DNA of 64,000 nucleotides, taken from contig DKPJ01000008.1 in assembly GCA_002480085.1 (NCBI GenBank), positions 1 through 64,000 on the forward strand. Reading direction: 5' to 3'. Positions 60,826 to 64,000 of the stretch are shown here, in pieces; position 1 is the stretch's first letter; every line of letters begins with the position of its first letter. The DNA is from Enterobacteriaceae bacterium UBA7338 (GTDB lineage Bacteria; Pseudomonadota; Gammaproteobacteria; Enterobacterales; Enterobacteriaceae). A program made the translations under genes and the position numbers. The notes under the pieces were generated by a model. The model was given only the letters and a program-made list of their open reading frames with translations, ran no database searches and was not told where the DNA came from.

Positions 60826-61832
60826 CCAAGCAGGTTTTGCACCGTCAGCGCCGGAAGATTAGCCTGGCCGCTCACGGCCTGGACCAGGGTATCGTAATGG
60901 TGGCAGGCCCAGGCGAGGGTCTGCCCTAGCGCAGCCGAGGCGCGTTCTGCACTTTGCGCCTCCGGAAAGCGCGCCATGACATCCATACGCTGGCGAGCCT
61001 TCTCCTGTGCCGATGCCAGTAGCTGACGCTGCTCCCCTACCTGGCTAAGCACGCCCTGCACCATGCTCTGAAGCCCGTCACGCTGCCCCGTCGCCAGCGC
61101 AGCCGCTAATGCTTCGGCGGGGGCAGGATTAGCGTGGAGCGTAAACCGTCGGGCTTGCTCCCCCTTCGCATCGGTAACGGTAAAAGAGCGTTGCAGCTGC
61201 GGCCAGTCAGCTTCACCGGCTGTAAATGTCCACCTCCCCGCGCCGTAGCGCGGCATAACGCCCGTTCGCTGTAGCGCATTCTTTATCTGCATGGCAGGAT
61301 TAAGCGCGTCGGCGGGATCCGTCAACGATACCGCAGCCAGCCGCCGACCGCGCCCGGACTCAACGCTGAACATGAGCGAGATCGGCCCGCCGTCAGCCTC
61401 AAGCAACGCCGCCAGCTCCGGAGCATCAAAGGTAACCTGCGCCTCGCCCTGCAGTACCGGCTGCAGCTGCCTGTCTACCCGCCCCGCAGAGAGCGGGATC
61501 CGCTTAGCCAGCAGCTCCCCAAGCACAGCGCCGCCCTCTCCCTGCTGTCCGCTATTTAACAGGGCATGGCGCTGATTCAGCAGCGCTTTCTCAAGCCGGG
61601 AGAGGTAGCCGTCCGCCTGCTGAAGGACCGTAAGCTGATCGTTAAGCTGAACGCTGTAGCGCTGCGGACGCAGCGCAATCAGCGGCGAAGCGGGATAGTC
61701 TTCACGTTCAGCCCGCTTTGAAATCGATTGCACCCGCGCCCGATCCCTTACCGGCATCTGAGCGAGTTCACCGCCTGAAGCGCGTGTCGTTGTCTGTACA
61801 CCAACCTGCATGGCTACTCCGCTGGGCAGCAT
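60822..61832 (-). CDS. Flagellar-locus protein, probable LafW
   Basis: A 336-residue protein without signal peptide or membrane span. Its ATG overlaps the FlgL stop (TAATG), so it is translated with flgK-flgL. Ala/Gln/Leu-rich helices occur at both ends (LSRLEKALLNQRHALL, and SVVQGVLSQ...ASAQEKARQRMDVMA), and the middle looks beta-rich (TFDAPELAALLEADGGPISLMF). In lateral flagellar loci of enterics the gene after lfgL is lafW, called a hook-associated protein; I assign it by position, not by recognised domain. A hook-length-type or cap-chaperone role is possible. Confidence 0.55.
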   Translation of the reverse strand: MLPSGVAMQVGVQTTTRASGGELAQMPVRDRARVQSISKRAEREDYPASPLIALRPQRYSVQLNDQLTVLQQADGYLSRLEKALLNQRHALLNSGQQGEGGAVLGELLAKRIPLSAGRVDRQLQPVLQGEAQVTFDAPELAALLEADGGPISLMFSVESGRGRRLAAVSLTDPADALNPAMQIKNALQRTGVMPRYGAGRWTFTAGEADWPQLQRSFTVTDAKGEQARRFTLHANPAPAEALAAALATGQRDGLQSMVQGVLSQVGEQRQLLASAQEKARQRMDVMARFPEAQSAERASAALGQTLAWACHHYDTLVQAVSGQANLPALTVQNLLG

Positions 61833-62761
61833 TAAATGGCGTTAAACAGCGAGAGTTCGCTGACTTTCGCGTAGGTTTTCATCGTCGCCTCCATCGCCAC
61901 CTGCAGGCCGGTAAAGGTCACCGTAGCCGGGCCGTAGTCGAGATCGCCAAGCTGGCCGATCAGTACGCTATTCGTGTCAGCGACGCTGGTTTGGGCATCG
62001 CTCAACATGGTCAGGGTGTTCTGCCGCTCCCCCAGGCTGGCGATAGCGCTGTTAAGCGATTCCGAGGCCGCATCAAGGGTATCGATAGCCTGGGTGATAT
62101 CGCTCTGCACCTGCGGATCCGCCGGATCGATATTGGGATCCTGGAACGCTGTTGCCAGATCGCCCAGCGTGTTGAACACCTTCAGATCCGTACCAAACAT
62201 CTCGCTTACCGTCACGTTGGTCTCCATCTCAATACCGCTGGCGACGGTGGCCGTGCGGTGCTCGCCGTTACCGTGGTAAATGTACTCATCCGGCTCGCCG
62301 TCGCCGTTGGTATCGTCATAGCTAACGGGCGGGACTGCGTTTTTCGTGCCGCCAAAGAGATAGTGGCCCTGCCCGTCCTGATAGTTCAGGGAGGCCATCA
62401 TCGACTGCGTAAGGGAGGTGATATCCTGACCGAGGTTGGCCAGCGTCTCTGGCGTGGTGGTGCCGTTCGCCGCCTGGAGCAGATCGTCACGAATGGCCAG
62501 CATGCTGTTGTTGATGCCGTCGAGAATGCTCTCCTGCTGGCTGAGGGTGGCCGAGACCGCATTAATATTGCTCTGATACTGCTCGATAGCAGACTGCTGG
62601 CTGTTAAGCTGATTGATACGGGTGGCGGCGATGGGATCGTCCGAGGGGAGGATCACCCGCTGGCCGGTGGCCATCTGGGTGATAACCTGCTCCAGACTGC
62701 CGGAAAGCTCGGTAAAGCCGTTGGTCATTGAGATATAAGATTGCTGAGTGCTTACGCGCAT
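61832..62761 (-). CDS. flgL: Flagellar hook-filament junction protein FlgL (lateral type, LfgL)
   Basis: Hook-associated protein 3, 309 residues, exported by the flagellar type III apparatus. N-terminal MRVSTQQSYISMTNGFTELS and ATGQRVILPSDDPIAATRINQL and C-terminal helix LQVAMEATMKTYAKVSELSLFNAI are the flagellin-like coiled-coil ends; the middle is the variable D-domain (GDGEPDEYIYHG). It is 21 bases downstream of flgK. It differs from primary-system FlgL in the middle, and the locus position is not that of the flg operon. Confidence 0.93.
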   Translation of the reverse strand: MRVSTQQSYISMTNGFTELSGSLEQVITQMATGQRVILPSDDPIAATRINQLNSQQSAIEQYQSNINAVSATLSQQESILDGINNSMLAIRDDLLQAANGTTTPETLANLGQDITSLTQSMMASLNYQDGQGHYLFGGTKNAVPPVSYDDTNGDGEPDEYIYHGNGEHRTATVASGIEMETNVTVSEMFGTDLKVFNTLGDLATAFQDPNIDPADPQVQSDITQAIDTLDAASESLNSAIASLGERQNTLTMLSDAQTSVADTNSVLIGQLGDLDYGPATVTFTGLQVAMEATMKTYAKVSELSLFNAI

Positions 62762-62782
62762 AGAAGATGATTTTCCGCTGGG

Positions 62783-64000
62783 TTAAAACATCTCCAGCAC
62801 GGAGTCGAAAATCTCCGCACCGGTCGAGATGACTTTTAGGTTGGCCTGGTAGATCTGGGTGTAGGTGATCAGATTGACCGCCTCCTCGTCCATGCTCACG
62901 CCGCTCACGCTGCTCCGCTGGTTATGTGCCTCGCTGTAGACGCTGCTCGCCGATTCGGACTCCGTCTGGGTCTGGCGGCTGTAGATGCCAATATTGCTGA
63001 TGATGCTGGTACAGGCGCTGCCGACGGTAACCGTGCCGAGGTTAGCGATCGCTAGCGGCTCGCCGGCAATGTTAATCAGCGCCTGTAGGTTGTCACCGTT
63101 GCCAGAGGCGTCCGGATCGCTGGAGAATGCCAGCTGGTCAGCGGTAATATCGGGGTTGGCCATCAGCGGGCCATTCGGGCTGTCGGCGTCGTAGATAAAG
63201 AGCGGTGCGCCGGGGTTGCCATTGAGATCGTACCCCGCCGCCAGTTGGTCGTTAACGGCGATAGTAAACTGCTGCGCAATGCTGTTGATGGTCTCGGTCA
63301 GCGGATCCAGCACCTTGTGCTGGTAGTCAAACAGCGCCCCCAGCGATCCGCCGGTCTCCATCGTCATGCCGTAGGTTGTCCCGGCAAAGGTTAGCGTCAG
63401 GCTCTGGCTACCGTCGTCTCCGCTCTCCAGCGTGATGGTCGAGCTTTCCTGGCCGCTCACCAGCGGCTGGCCGTTTTGCAGCGTGATGTTATAGTTGCCC
63501 TTGTCGTCGATGTTGACCTGGATATCCAGCATGCCGCTAAGCTGCTCCACCATCTGGTCACGGGCGTCGTACAGCGCCGAGGCGTTGTCACCGTTGGCTT
63601 CGGCCTCGGCAATCTGCTGGTTATAGTTCGCAATGCCAGCGGTCAGGGTATTGATCTGCGAGAGGGTCGCCTGCTCCTGGCTGGCAATTTCGCTGCTCTG
63701 GGAGTCGATATAGCTGCTGGTGTTATTGAAGCGCAGCGCCAGCGCGTTCGCTTCACTCAATACCTGCTCGCGCAGGGCAGGATCGTCCGGCATGGTGGAT
63801 GCCGCATTCAGCGCCGCAAAGAAGTTATCAAACCCAGCGCTGAGACTGCTGCTGTCGTCGCTCAGCACGCTCTCCAGCTGCATCAGATACTGCTGCTGGG
63901 TGGTGTAGTAGCCATAGTCGCTGGCGGCAAACCACACCTGGTTAACCAGGTACTGGTTCGATACCCGGCAGATGCTGTCAACCTGCACTCCGTTGCCCGC
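62783..64000 (-). CDS. flgK: Flagellar hook-associated protein FlgK (lateral type, LfgK), N terminus outside window
   Basis: Hook-associated protein 1; 405 residues are visible and the frame is open to the window end. The segment GVQVDSICRVSNQYLVNQVW is the usual region about 50-60 residues after the FlgK start, so only the first helix is missing and the whole protein should be about 460 residues, short for FlgK and usual for lateral-flagellar LfgK. The C terminus SGVSMDEEAVNLITYTQIYQA and ANLKVISTGAEIFDSVLEMF is the conserved flagellar rod/hook motif. Confidence 0.93.
   Translation of the reverse strand, partial: AGNGVQVDSICRVSNQYLVNQVWFAASDYGYYTTQQQYLMQLESVLSDDSSSLSAGFDNFFAALNAASTMPDDPALREQVLSEANALALRFNNTSSYIDSQSSEIASQEQATLSQINTLTAGIANYNQQIAEAEANGDNASALYDARDQMVEQLSGMLDIQVNIDDKGNYNITLQNGQPLVSGQESSTITLESGDDGSQSLTLTFAGTTYGMTMETGGSLGALFDYQHKVLDPLTETINSIAQQFTIAVNDQLAAGYDLNGNPGAPLFIYDADSPNGPLMANPDITADQLAFSSDPDASGNGDNLQALINIAGEPLAIANLGTVTVGSACTSIISNIGIYSRQTQTESESASSVYSEAHNQRSSVSGVSMDEEAVNLITYTQIYQANLKVISTGAEIFDSVLEMF

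Overview
This is a chromosomal window from a member of the Enterobacteriaceae. Gene order is that of the Escherichia coli rlpA-dacA-lipB-lipA to ent/fep region, read in the opposite direction, and the proteins are close relatives of the E. coli ones. The visibly G+C-rich core, the complete mtn methionine-salvage genes and the flagellar genes next to fepA point to the Enterobacter/Kosakonia/Klebsiella side of the family; I cannot name the species. No tRNA, rRNA, insertion sequence, prophage or CRISPR array was seen.

Layout. 1-7.8 kb: cell-wall and lipoate genes (rlpA end, dacA, ybeD, lipB, ybeF, lipA), then tatE, ybeM, crcB, a six-copy REP/BIME array and cspE. 7.9-14.0 kb: a four-gene Cu(I)/Ag(I) RND efflux operon at the place where E. 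coli carries pagP. 14.2-22.5 kb: dcuC, rna, an alpha/beta hydrolase, ybdR, ahpF, ahpC and ybdO; E. coli rnk, uspG and dsbG are not here. 22.5-34.1 kb: ybdL, mtnBCD, mtnA, mtnK, a four-gene ABC-importer/beta-propeller operon and ybdH (hcxA). 34.1-37.3 kb: an MFS pump, a LysR regulator and an SDR, less G+C-rich than the rest. 37.3-59.2 kb: ybdD, cstA and the full enterobactin synthesis, export, uptake and hydrolysis cluster except entD. 59.5-64 kb: the edge of a lateral-type flagellar locus (membrane regulator, periplasmic partner, a probable LafW, FlgL, partial FlgK) at the place where entD would be expected.

How the genes work together. ybdL and ybdH are divergent neighbours in E. coli and are controlled there by MetJ. 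Here about 9 kb separate them, and that insert carries every step from methylthioribose to methionine: mtnK, mtnA, mtnB, mtnC and mtnD, with YbdL suited to the last transamination. MetJ-type boxes lie at the ybdL/mtnB and mtnA/mtnK promoters, and a weaker one lies at the ABC-operon/ybdH promoter. The ABC importer is therefore a reasonable candidate for methylthioribose (or a related pentose) uptake. Its co-translated cytoplasmic LVIVD beta-propeller, which has histidines in several blades, is the least understood protein of the module and the best candidate for new biology in the window.

The enterobactin block is organised around three divergent Fur-type promoters (entC/fepB, entS/fepD, fes/fepA). 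The flagellar edge carries a ToxR/ToxS-like arrangement: a winged-helix regulator with one membrane span, overlapping a small secreted protein. Coordinates of starts were adjusted by ribosome-binding sites and family lengths; several genes use GTG or TTG.
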